DNA of 60,731 nucleotides from Candidatus Cloacimonadota bacterium. GTDB taxonomy: Bacteria > Cloacimonadota > Cloacimonadia > Cloacimonadales > TCS61. Location: the NCBI GenBank assembly GCA_018645365.1, contig JABGOP010000006.1, forward strand, positions 1-60,731, given 5' to 3'. Below, one piece after another: positions 40,210-49,584 of the stretch. The notes beneath the pieces were generated by a model. The model was not told the DNA's origin. It saw nothing but the letters and a program-made list of their open reading frames with translations, and did not search any database. Position 1 is the first letter of the stretch. Each line of letters starts with the position of its first letter. The translations under genes and the position numbers were made by a program.

Positions 40210-42349
40210 TTTTGGACCTTATTATGTTAAAAATATTTTCGGGTGTAAGTGGATATTCATCGACGAAAATACCAGTTGCATTGAGGAAAGCGTTTCGTAC
40301 CGCAGGTGCTGGAAAGTCCATCGGAATTTCGCCCAAACCTTTAGCAATTTTATTGTCAGTGTGGATAAATTCGACATCAATTTCGGGAACATCTAATGTT
40401 GTGGGAAGTGTATAATCGGTAAAATTTCTAACTCGTCCAAATTTTTTTTTATAGAAAAATTCACTGTTTGCATACGCTAAAGCCTGCAAAATTCCGCCTT
40501 CTGCTTGTCCTTCTGCAATTTTCTGATTTACCACTTTACCGATGTCAAATACGTTCCAACTTTTGATAATTTCAAGTTTATAAGTATCAGCATGAAAATA
40601 AATTTCGTTTACACACGCCGCCCACGAATAATCTTTGTAAGCCATTCCAACATAATTATTTTCGTCAAATACAATAGACTTATCAGGAATGTAAACTTTT
40701 CTAAATTCTCTTGGAAACTCATTTTGATGTGTTGCTACATAACTTTCTAAATTTTCGAAATTTAATTTTTTTTGAATTTCACGTGCCAATTTTTGCAATA
40801 AATTTCCGATGATATAAATAGTGCGAGATGCTACTGTTGGTCCGCTATTTGGCGTTTTGCTCGTGTTTGGAAGCTGAACTCTACATTTCTCTTTTGGGTG
40901 GTTAATTGTTTCATAAAACATTTGTGACAGAGTAGTGTGTGCACCTTGTCCCATGTCGGTATTTGCTACAAAAATTTTTACATTTGCGTTTTTTTCGATA
41001 ATGATTTTCAGCTCTGACTTAAGCACTTTTTCGCCATTTCCAGTAAATCCACCTCCGTGAAATCCGACCGAAATTCCAATTCCTTTTTTGTTTGAATTAT
41101 CTTTATTCCATTCTGCAAATTCTTTTTTTTTTGAAAGATAATTAGAATTTTTGATAACGCGTTCCAAACAATCAATTAGATTATTTTCGGTGATTTTTTG
41201 AGTAGTTGGAAACTCGTCACCAATTTTAAATAAATTTACTTTTCGAAAAAGATAAGGATCAATTTTCAAATCAATCGCAATTTGGTCGATGTGTGCTTCC
41301 ATTGCAGCAAGAGCTTGCGGTACGCCAAAACCACGAAAAGCACCGTTTGAAGGGGTATTGCTTTTAAAAAGGCGTCCACGAATTTTTATGTTCGGAATGG
41401 CGTAACTTCCTCCCACATGAAGTACACCACGTGCCATTACGACTGGTGAAAGCGTTTGAAATGCACCTGCATCCAATCGATAATCAATGTTGCATTTTTC
41501 AATTTTTTGAGTAAGCGGATTTGTCCAAGTTTCAATCTCTATGCGAGATGGATGGCGTTTTGTGGTAATTTGAATATCATCATTTCGAGTTAAAACAATT
41601 TTTACTGGTTTTCCACTTTTATAAGCCAATAGCGAAGTGATTCCTGCGAGTAAATTTGGAAAATCTTCTTTTCCACCAAAAGCACCCCCAATTCCTTCCG
41701 AAGTTTCGATGATTGCTTCATTGATGGCATTTCCCATAATGGTTTCAACTCCACTTTTCACAAAAAATGGACATTGTGCGGTAACACGTACAAACATGGT
41801 TTTTTTTGTTTCGTCATAAATTGCAATTGCACCTTGAGGTTCTAGATATGCTTGTTCTTGGTGTTGAGTATAGTAGATGTTTTTATGGTAATTTCCAGTA
41901 TTTTTTTCATTATTCGAATGGTTAATTAGAATTTCTTTGCCAAAATGATTTCTTTCATTATCGAGACACTCTTTTGGATCAATAATTGCGGATAATTTTT
42001 CGTATTTTACTTTGATATTTTCAACAAAATCCCGTAATGTCTTTTTGTCTGAATGGGCAATTCCCAAAATGATTTGTCCAAAATGCATTACCTCTTTTTC
42101 AGCCATAAATGGTTGGTCGCAAACCGGTTCAGGCACGATATTTTTACCTAAAATATTTTTTGCTGAAATTATCGTAAATTCATTCAAATCAAAGTTTTTC
42201 GGGAAAATAATGTTTTTGATAATTCCATGATGACAGGTGGAGTAAAACAGTTGACCGAAAATCATGTTTTCATAAGAATAGTCGTCCAAAAATTTCCACG
42301 AACCGTTTAATTTTGGGCGTGCATCAAATTTTTTTACCGCTTTTTTCAC
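40199..42349 (-). CDS. Xanthine dehydrogenase-family molybdopterin-binding subunit (set 1, 716 aa)
   Basis: GIGGAFGGKEDFPNLLAGI; GAFRGFGVPQALAAMEAHIDQIA; AKGLGEIPMDFPAPAVRNAFLNATG. Confidence 0.9.
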   Translation of the reverse strand: MKKAVKKFDARPKLNGSWKFLDDYSYENMIFGQLFYSTCHHGIIKNIIFPKNFDLNEFTIISAKNILGKNIVPEPVCDQPFMAEKEVMHFGQIILGIAHSDKKTLRDFVENIKVKYEKLSAIIDPKECLDNERNHFGKEILINHSNNEKNTGNYHKNIYYTQHQEQAYLEPQGAIAIYDETKKTMFVRVTAQCPFFVKSGVETIMGNAINEAIIETSEGIGGAFGGKEDFPNLLAGITSLLAYKSGKPVKIVLTRNDDIQITTKRHPSRIEIETWTNPLTQKIEKCNIDYRLDAGAFQTLSPVVMARGVLHVGGSYAIPNIKIRGRLFKSNTPSNGAFRGFGVPQALAAMEAHIDQIAIDLKIDPYLFRKVNLFKIGDEFPTTQKITENNLIDCLERVIKNSNYLSKKKEFAEWNKDNSNKKGIGISVGFHGGGFTGNGEKVLKSELKIIIEKNANVKIFVANTDMGQGAHTTLSQMFYETINHPKEKCRVQLPNTSKTPNSGPTVASRTIYIIGNLLQKLAREIQKKLNFENLESYVATHQNEFPREFRKVYIPDKSIVFDENNYVGMAYKDYSWAACVNEIYFHADTYKLEIIKSWNVFDIGKVVNQKIAEGQAEGGILQALAYANSEFFYKKKFGRVRNFTDYTLPTTLDVPEIDVEFIHTDNKIAKGLGEIPMDFPAPAVRNAFLNATGIFVDEYPLTPENIFNIIRSKNEN

Positions 42350-43584
42350 AGTTTAATTTCCTCAAGTTTTTTAATCGGTTGTGGCACTTCAATAATGTTT
42401 TGAACCGATGCTAAATCTTTCAACCCACTCCCAGTGAGTAATACGATATTTTTGGAATTTTCTGCGACATGTCTTGATTGTTGAAATTTCTGAAATCCGG
42501 CAAATGCAGTAGCCGCCGCAGGTTCAGTAAATAATCCACTATTTTCACTCAATTGTTTTGATGCTTTCAAAATTTCATCATCTGTTACTAAAACTGTTTT
42601 TCCATCATATTTTTCGATAAACTGTTTTGTCATCCAAAAATTTCGTGGAATATCAACTGCAATTGAATCGGCGATGGTTTCACTTTTGTTTGATGTGAAT
42701 TTGTTGTTCTTTAAATTACGAATAAGATTATCACTTTTTGCAGATTGCACCGCAATAATTGTGGGTATTTTTTGAATGATGCCGAGTTTTAACAAATCTT
42801 CAAAACCTTTATAAACACCAGAAATAATGCAACCATCTCCAACTGGGACAAAAATATTTTCGGGAATTTGTTGGTTCAATTGTTGGAAAATCTCGAAGGA
42901 AACTATTTTTTTCCCTTCAATTGTGAGTGGATTGTACGCAGTATTACGATTGAACCAGCCGTGTTTTTTAGTAGCTTCGATACTTAAATCGAATGCTTTA
43001 TCGTAATTTCCATCAACAGTAATTAGTTTTGCGGCGTACATCAAAATTTGGGTTAATTTAGCTTTTGGTGCGGATTTTGGTGCGAAAACAATAGCTTCTA
43101 AGTTTTCGGCAGCACAAATTCCAGCAAGAGATGAACCTGCATTCCCAGTTGAAGCAGTTACAATTTTTTTGATGCCATTTTCTTTTGCAAAAGCACAAAC
43201 CAAATCGGAAGCTCTATCTTTGAACGAAAAAGTTGGATTTTGTGAGTCGTCTTTCAAAAATAGTGAAAAATTTTGATTCTGCATAAATGGAAGGTTAGAA
43301 ACATCATAAAGTGGGGTTTTGCCGATTTTCAAAAATGATAATGAATTTTCAAATTTTATTGGTAATAGAAAGCGATATTCTTTCGCTTTAAGTTTATCGA
43401 AAAGTTTATCTCTTTTGTACCTTGTTTTTACTTTTTTGTAGTTGTATAAAATTTTTAAAACACCTTTCGGTGGTTGATTTGGCACATTTTCTTTTTCACA
43501 TTTTGGACATAAATAGATGAAATTTTCGGCAGGATATGTTTTGCCACAGTTGGTACATTCAAAAAAATATTTATCTTTTTTCAT
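42346..43584 (-). CDS. Fold-type II PLP enzyme, threonine synthase-like, with N-terminal Cys4 zinc ribbon
   Basis: CTNCGKTYPAENFIYLCPKCE; LKDDSQNPTFSFKDRASDLVCAFAKENGIKKIVTASTGNAGSSLAG. Confidence 0.87.
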   Translation of the reverse strand: MKKDKYFFECTNCGKTYPAENFIYLCPKCEKENVPNQPPKGVLKILYNYKKVKTRYKRDKLFDKLKAKEYRFLLPIKFENSLSFLKIGKTPLYDVSNLPFMQNQNFSLFLKDDSQNPTFSFKDRASDLVCAFAKENGIKKIVTASTGNAGSSLAGICAAENLEAIVFAPKSAPKAKLTQILMYAAKLITVDGNYDKAFDLSIEATKKHGWFNRNTAYNPLTIEGKKIVSFEIFQQLNQQIPENIFVPVGDGCIISGVYKGFEDLLKLGIIQKIPTIIAVQSAKSDNLIRNLKNNKFTSNKSETIADSIAVDIPRNFWMTKQFIEKYDGKTVLVTDDEILKASKQLSENSGLFTEPAAATAFAGFQKFQQSRHVAENSKNIVLLTGSGLKDLASVQNIIEVPQPIKKLEEIKL

Positions 43585-45904
43585 TTTTTAGAATTCCATT
43601 TAGAATTTTTTCTGGAGTTAGTGGTAGTGTTCTAATTCGTACGCCGACTGCGTTGTAGATTGCGTTTGCAATCGCAGCAAGAGGTGTGTCGATGCCAATT
43701 TCACCGACAGATTTAGCACCATAAGGTCCAGCAGGATCGTAACTTTCTGCCAGCTCAACGGTTAATTTTTTCACATCACATCGATTTGGAATTTTATAAT
43801 TCATCATATTATTTGTCAGCATCCGCCCGTTTTTAGAATATTTCACATCTTCGAACATTGCCATTCCAATACCTTGTAAAACTCCGCCTTCTACCTGAAT
43901 TTTAGCTAAATTTGGGTTAATTGGTGTGCCGCAATCTACCACCGCAACATAATCGAGAATATCTATTTTTCCAGTTTCGGTGTCGAGCTCAATCTCCACA
44001 AAACCAGCCATAAATGGTGGGGGTGATTTTGGGCTTGTATTTGAACCAGATGCAATTAATTGTTCCATATCTTCGGCAAAGCTGTAATAAAGTCCTTCCG
44101 AAAGTTCTTTCAAAGTTATTGTTTTCAAACCATCTTTTGATTTCAGAATGCCATTTTGGAAAGTGATTTGTTTTTCATCAATTTGCCAAATTTTTGCACC
44201 AGTTTGAATAATTTTCTTTTTCATATTTTCAGCAGCTTTTCGTACAGCATTCCCTGTAACGAAAGTTGTGCTAGATGCGTAAGCTCCGACATCAAAAGGA
44301 GTTACGTCTGTGTCGGAGGAAGTGATGACAAATCTGTCAATTGGTACATCTAAAGCTTCAGAAGCAATTTGTGTTAAAATGGTGTCGCTTCCAGTTCCGA
44401 TGTCGGTTGCGCCGACCAATAGATTGAAAAATCCATCGTCATTGAGTTTTACGATTGCGGAGCCCATATCTAGAAGAGGAATTCCCGAACCTTGCATCGC
44501 AATGGCAGTTCCAACGCTTCTGATTTTGTTCGGTGCAATTTTCAGGAAAGGGAATTTTTGTTTCCATTTTATCAAATCTCGTCCGCGACTGATACAATAA
44601 TCTAATTTGCAACTTTCCATTTTTTGCTCGATACCTTCTCCACCTTCACCCATTACTTTGAAAACTGGCGAAGTTTCACCTTCTTTGATGGAATTTTTCA
44701 AACGAAGTTCAACTGGATCCATCTGTAATTTATGTGCTAATTCATCAATCGCAGATTCGACTGCAAAGTTAGCCTGAATAGCACCGTAACCGCGATATGC
44801 ACCAGCTGGACAGCGATTTGTGTAAACTACTTTTCCCTCAAAGCGAAGTGCAGTTGCTTTGTTGTACATCGGCAAAAGTTTGGAACCGGCAACCATAAAA
44901 GTCGTTAGTGCATGCTCACCGTGAGCACCTGTATTGGAAAGTAGTTGAATGTCGAGTGCGTGAATATTTCCATTTTTATCTGCTCCGAGTTGAATATCAA
45001 AACGCATTTCGTGGCGCGTAAAAGTGCTTTCAAAAACCTCTTTTCTGGTGTAAATACATTTTGAAGGTTTTCCTGTTTTTAGCGTTACAATTGCTGAAAA
45101 AAGATCATTATGGATTTGTTGTTTTCCACCAAATCCACCTCCAATGCGTGGTTTGATAACGCGAATATCACGAAGTGGTTTTTGCAAAGCTTCTCCGATT
45201 ATGCGGCGAGTATGGTATGGATTTTGGGTAGATGAAATAATTGTAAGTCGTTGTTGATAATCAAGATATGCTGTTGATGAATGTGGTTCCATTGCGACAT
45301 GTTGTTGAGCGTGAGTGTAATATCTATGATTCAAAGCAACATCACATTCTGCCAACGTTTTATTTACATCACCAACTATCATTGTGTTGGTGTAAGAACA
45401 CGCCACATTTTTTTGTGCGTCAAGCCCCATTGGAAACATCGTGTAAATTTCTTTTTCAGGGTGAATAATTGATGGGTGATTTTCTGCTTTTTCAAAGTCG
45501 AGAACTGGCTCAAAAACCTCAAAATCTACTTCGATTAGTTTGATTGCTTTTTGTACCGATTTCTCAGAGCGACCCGCAATAATTGCCACCTCATCACCGA
45601 CATATCGCACGAATTCATCTAAAATAAAATAATCTTTTGGTGATGGTTCTGGGTAACCTTGACCAGCACGAGTAATGGGAATTCGTGGTACATCTTTATG
45701 AGTTAGAATGCACTCTATCTCATTGAGTTGCAGTGCTTTTTCGGTGTTAATCGAGCGAATTTTTGCAAATGCATGCGGACTGCGTAAGCATTTAATAATC
45801 AACGCGTTTTCATCGGTTAAATCATCTGTATATGCGGGTAAGCCACGCATCAAACCGTTTGCATCTACTTTGGGAATGGAATGTTTCACAGTTTTGAAAT
45901 TCAT
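43571..45904 (-). CDS. Xanthine dehydrogenase-family molybdopterin-binding subunit (set 2, 777 aa)
   Basis: RIGGGFGGKQQIHNDLFSAIV; AGAYRGYGAIQANFAVESAIDELA; GAKSVGEIGIDTPLAAIANAIYNAVGVRIRTLPLTPEKIL. Confidence 0.9.
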   Translation of the reverse strand: MNFKTVKHSIPKVDANGLMRGLPAYTDDLTDENALIIKCLRSPHAFAKIRSINTEKALQLNEIECILTHKDVPRIPITRAGQGYPEPSPKDYFILDEFVRYVGDEVAIIAGRSEKSVQKAIKLIEVDFEVFEPVLDFEKAENHPSIIHPEKEIYTMFPMGLDAQKNVACSYTNTMIVGDVNKTLAECDVALNHRYYTHAQQHVAMEPHSSTAYLDYQQRLTIISSTQNPYHTRRIIGEALQKPLRDIRVIKPRIGGGFGGKQQIHNDLFSAIVTLKTGKPSKCIYTRKEVFESTFTRHEMRFDIQLGADKNGNIHALDIQLLSNTGAHGEHALTTFMVAGSKLLPMYNKATALRFEGKVVYTNRCPAGAYRGYGAIQANFAVESAIDELAHKLQMDPVELRLKNSIKEGETSPVFKVMGEGGEGIEQKMESCKLDYCISRGRDLIKWKQKFPFLKIAPNKIRSVGTAIAMQGSGIPLLDMGSAIVKLNDDGFFNLLVGATDIGTGSDTILTQIASEALDVPIDRFVITSSDTDVTPFDVGAYASSTTFVTGNAVRKAAENMKKKIIQTGAKIWQIDEKQITFQNGILKSKDGLKTITLKELSEGLYYSFAEDMEQLIASGSNTSPKSPPPFMAGFVEIELDTETGKIDILDYVAVVDCGTPINPNLAKIQVEGGVLQGIGMAMFEDVKYSKNGRMLTNNMMNYKIPNRCDVKKLTVELAESYDPAGPYGAKSVGEIGIDTPLAAIANAIYNAVGVRIRTLPLTPEKILNGILKNEKR

Positions 45905-46353
45905 TATTTAACTCCCAAAAATTTTTTAATTCCGCGAAGTTGCCCTTCGTAGCCAGAGCATCTGCATAAATTTCCAGCAAGATAGCGATTTACATCTTCC
46001 ATTGTTGGATTTTTTAACTCTTTTTGAAGAGCGTAGACGGTAAGAATTAGGGCGGGTCCACAAAATCCACATTGATCTGCTCCTTCATTTACAATCGCAT
46101 CAATAATAGCATCAGCTTTTTTGCCCAAGCCTTCAACTGTGGTGATATTTTTTCCATCCGCACGCACCGCCAAATATGAACACGAAAGAATTGGATTTTC
46201 GTTTAAAAGGACAGTGCAAACGCCACAAGTAGCAGTGTCACAACCTTTTTTGACACTTTTAAATCCGAGTTTTCGGAGTAGATTTAAGAGCGTTTCGTCG
46301 GGTTCAATTTGGCAGTCATATTTCTGATTGTTTATATTTAGTGAAATTTTCAT
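45904..46353 (-). CDS. Xanthine dehydrogenase-family 2Fe-2S subunit (set 2)
   Basis: KKGCDTATCGVCTVLLNENPILSC...ADQCGFCGPALILTVYAL...AGNLCRCSGYEGQ. Confidence 0.92.
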   Translation of the reverse strand: MKISLNINNQKYDCQIEPDETLLNLLRKLGFKSVKKGCDTATCGVCTVLLNENPILSCSYLAVRADGKNITTVEGLGKKADAIIDAIVNEGADQCGFCGPALILTVYALQKELKNPTMEDVNRYLAGNLCRCSGYEGQLRGIKKFLGVK

Positions 46354-47102
46354 AAGGTTTCCTCCAATGCGCGTTTCAGCAAAACAGATGCGATATTTTC
46401 ACGGTACGAAGCAGTTGCTCTTAAATCATTTCCGAAAGTAAAATTTTGTGAAATAAATTCGGAAATATTTTCTAGCTCATTTTTTGCTGAAATGAGTTTA
46501 GCAACAGTGGGGCAACTACCGATGGCTATGTTTAGTTGACTGTTTTTATTAACTGCAACCGTCAAAATTGGAAAATCAGAATCTGCATTTCGTAACATTT
46601 TGTAAGAAAGTCTTCCACATTTTTTTGGAATAATGATTTTGACAAGAATATCATTTTTGGTTTGCGAATTTTCGATGAAATCCTTAAAAGCAATTACTCC
46701 ATTTTGATGGAAAACAAGAGTACAATTTAAGACGCTTAAAGCGGTAATGAGTTCTGAAAACCCGTATTTTCCGCAAATTGAGCCACCGATTGTAGCGATA
46801 TTGCGAAATTGAATGCCGACAATATGTTTTAGTGATTTTGTAAAAAAATCGCCAAAATATTTTTTAATGATTGCATTTGTTTCGATTTCGTGAAGTGTTG
46901 TATAGGCTCCAATTTCAATGTTTTCATCATTTTCTTTGATGAAATTTAACCCTAAATTTTCCAAATCAATTGCGGTGGAAAATGTTTTTTTATTCAATCT
47001 TAAATAGGTATTTCCGCCCAAAATTACAGCGTTTTTTTCATTTTGTAAAATCTGGTAAGCTTCTGCTAAATTTTGTGGTTTTGCATAATTTTTAAATTTC
47101 AT
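46350..47102 (-). CDS. Xanthine dehydrogenase-family FAD-binding subunit (set 2)
   Basis: YAKPQNLAEAYQILQNEKNAVILGGNTYLRLN...NIATIGGSICGKYGFSELITALSVLNCTLVF. Confidence 0.86.
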   Translation of the reverse strand: MKFKNYAKPQNLAEAYQILQNEKNAVILGGNTYLRLNKKTFSTAIDLENLGLNFIKENDENIEIGAYTTLHEIETNAIIKKYFGDFFTKSLKHIVGIQFRNIATIGGSICGKYGFSELITALSVLNCTLVFHQNGVIAFKDFIENSQTKNDILVKIIIPKKCGRLSYKMLRNADSDFPILTVAVNKNSQLNIAIGSCPTVAKLISAKNELENISEFISQNFTFGNDLRATASYRENIASVLLKRALEETL

Positions 47103-47111
47103 AAAATCCTC

Positions 47112-48578
47112 TTATAAAAGTCCAACTTCTGCGTTAAATTCCTTAATTAATTTATCAAAATAACCAACTTCATCTTCGAAAATGATTCGCCAGTATTCTT
47201 CGTTCCACTGCTCAAGAATCTCTTCGTATGTTTTTCCTTGTTGCTCTACCCAAGTAAAATATTTCAAATTGTGAATACGCTTACGGTCACGATAACCAAG
47301 CTCAATAAAATGTCCAATATCTTGCTGAGTTAAACAACCTTCAAAATCAATAGCTGCTCTTAGTTTGGTATATTCACCTTTCTTTTCTAACTCTTCTTTA
47401 ATGCGAGATTGATACATTTCCATTGAATCTGTAAACACTGTAAAAATAATGTCATCTTCACCCATTTCAAAATATTTTGCAGTTTTTATTGCTGAGAGTA
47501 GATTCCCAATTGAAGAGATTCCAAGGAGTTCTAATTTTTCAATAAGTTCTTTTGAAATTCCTTTTTTTGCAAGAAATTTCTGACCCACTTTTTCATTGAA
47601 CAATTGCATAATTCGCAGACAATCTTCGTCGTCAATTGCCACAGCTGCATCAGTATTCATTGTATTATGAACCCATGGAATGTGTTTGTCGCCGATGCCT
47701 TCTATACGATGTCCGCCAAAACCATTTTCTAAAATAGTTGGGCACTGTAATGCTTCGGAAGCAACTGTGCGTGATTTTGGATATTTTGTTTTTAGGTAAT
47801 CTCCCGCAGCGATAGTTCCTGCAGAACCAGTTGCCGAAACATAAGCTGAAAGTTTTTCTTTGCCCGTATTAATGAATTTTTCAAATACTTCTTCAATGGC
47901 AGAACCAGTGATATTATAATGATAAATTGGATTTGCAAATTCATCAAATTGATTGAAAATCACATTTTTGGAATCTTCGCGTAATTCCCAGCATTTGTCA
48001 TAAATTTCTTTTACATTGGATTCACATCCAGGAGTTGCGATAACCTCAGAACCGATTTGTTTAAGCCAGGTAAAACGCTCTTGGCTCATCTCTTCAGGAA
48101 GGATTGCTATTGGGGTACAACCAAGCAAAACAGAATCGAAAGCTCCTCCACGACAATAATTTCCAGTAGATGGCCACACAGCCTTATCACGCGTTGGATC
48201 AAATTCTCCACTCACCAAGCGTGGCACTAAACAGCTAAATGCGGCACCAACTTTATGTGAACCAGTTGGGAAAAATTTTCCAACTAAGCCGATAATTCTG
48301 GCATTTATACCGGTAATTTCTTTTGGAATTTCCAAAAAATTTACATCACCATATCCGCCACCTTGCTTGGTGGGTTCATTTTTCCAAGTTATACGAAAAA
48401 GGTTAAGCGGGTTTACATCCCACAAACCAATGTTTTTCAGCTCATCCTTTATTTTTTGCGGAATTAAATCGGGATTTTTAAGTTGTTTAAAGGTAGGAAT
48501 AATTATCCCTTTTTCGCGACACCGTTTTACGGTATTTTTACGAACTTCCCGATTTATTGTCTTGATTATTTTTGACAT
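47112..48578 (-). CDS. Fold-type II PLP-dependent lyase (cysteine synthase-like, 488 aa)
   Basis: FFPTGSHKVGAAFSCLVPRLVSGEF...WPSTGNYCRGGAFDSVLLGCTPIAILPEEMSQERFTWLKQIGSEVIATPG. Confidence 0.78.
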   Translation of the reverse strand: MSKIIKTINREVRKNTVKRCREKGIIIPTFKQLKNPDLIPQKIKDELKNIGLWDVNPLNLFRITWKNEPTKQGGGYGDVNFLEIPKEITGINARIIGLVGKFFPTGSHKVGAAFSCLVPRLVSGEFDPTRDKAVWPSTGNYCRGGAFDSVLLGCTPIAILPEEMSQERFTWLKQIGSEVIATPGCESNVKEIYDKCWELREDSKNVIFNQFDEFANPIYHYNITGSAIEEVFEKFINTGKEKLSAYVSATGSAGTIAAGDYLKTKYPKSRTVASEALQCPTILENGFGGHRIEGIGDKHIPWVHNTMNTDAAVAIDDEDCLRIMQLFNEKVGQKFLAKKGISKELIEKLELLGISSIGNLLSAIKTAKYFEMGEDDIIFTVFTDSMEMYQSRIKEELEKKGEYTKLRAAIDFEGCLTQQDIGHFIELGYRDRKRIHNLKYFTWVEQQGKTYEEILEQWNEEYWRIIFEDEVGYFDKLIKEFNAEVGLL

Positions 48579-48579
48579 A

Positions 48580-49521
48580 TTATCTCCTTATTTTTGTGCC
48601 AGCGTTACCAAACACTGCATCTGCTAAAAGTTCTGGCGTGGTGATAATTACTTCTTTTCCACCATTTTCAAGAAAAGTTATAGATGCTTCTATTTTTGGT
48701 AACATACTTCCTTTTTGAAAGTGTCCTTCATCACAATATTTTTTTGCTTCATTTAATGTCATTTCGATAATTTCTTGCTGATTTTCCTTGCCAAAGTTGA
48801 GAAAAACACGCTCGATAGCGGTTGAAATTATCAAGAAATCTGCGTTCAAATTGTTAGCAAGAAGAGATGAAGCTCTGTCTTTATCGATTACTGCTGGAAC
48901 ACCTTTTAAATTCCCATTTTTCTCTTGAATAACGGGAATTCCACCTCCCCCCACAGCGACGACAAGATAATTATTTTCAATTAAATGTTCGATAACATTT
49001 TGCTCAATTATTTTTTGTGGAATGGGTGATGCAACAACGCGACGATAACCTCTATCGGCATCTTTTGCGATGTCCCAACCATATTCTGCTTTTTTTGATT
49101 TGGCTTCTTCTTTGGTCAAAAATGGGCCGATGGGTTTGGTCGGATTTTCAAAAGCGTCATCATTTTTATCCACTAAAACTTGCGTAATCACGGTTGCTAT
49201 TTTTTTCTCAATATTTTTCTGACGAAGTAAATTTCCAACTGCTTGTTGAATTTGATAGCCAAGTGCACCTTGCGTATCCGCACCGGCAGAAGGTAACGGG
49301 ATTTCATGAATTTCATTTTTGGCGATTTCGGAACGAAGTAGAATGAAACCAACTTGTGGACCGTTTCCGTGTGTGACGACGACATTGATATTTTTTTCAA
49401 TTAATTTGACGATATGTTCGGCAGTTTCGACGATACAGTCGTATTGATCTTCAACAGTTTGATGAGTTCTATCTTTAATTAATGAATTTCCACCGATTGC
49501 AATAACAGCTAATTTTGACAT
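48580..49521 (-). CDS. arcC: Carbamate kinase (YqeA/ArcC-like)
   Basis: AVIAIGGNSLIKD...VTHGNGPQVGFILLRSE...PVIQEKNGNLKGVPAVIDKDRASSLLANNLNADFLIISTAIERVFLNF. Confidence 0.94.
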   Translation of the reverse strand: MSKLAVIAIGGNSLIKDRTHQTVEDQYDCIVETAEHIVKLIEKNINVVVTHGNGPQVGFILLRSEIAKNEIHEIPLPSAGADTQGALGYQIQQAVGNLLRQKNIEKKIATVITQVLVDKNDDAFENPTKPIGPFLTKEEAKSKKAEYGWDIAKDADRGYRRVVASPIPQKIIEQNVIEHLIENNYLVVAVGGGGIPVIQEKNGNLKGVPAVIDKDRASSLLANNLNADFLIISTAIERVFLNFGKENQQEIIEMTLNEAKKYCDEGHFQKGSMLPKIEASITFLENGGKEVIITTPELLADAVFGNAGTKIRR

Positions 49522-49584
49522 TTTTGACCTACCATTTTTTTTGACAAAATTTTATGCTTACCTTTTTTTAGGCAAGTTTTCTTC

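Noticed and set aside
49543-49558. TTGACAAAATTTTATG, identical to 8956-8971
   Set aside because: Lies antisense in the carbamate kinase/ygeW gap; an AT-rich 16-mer match alone is weak and may be coincidence.
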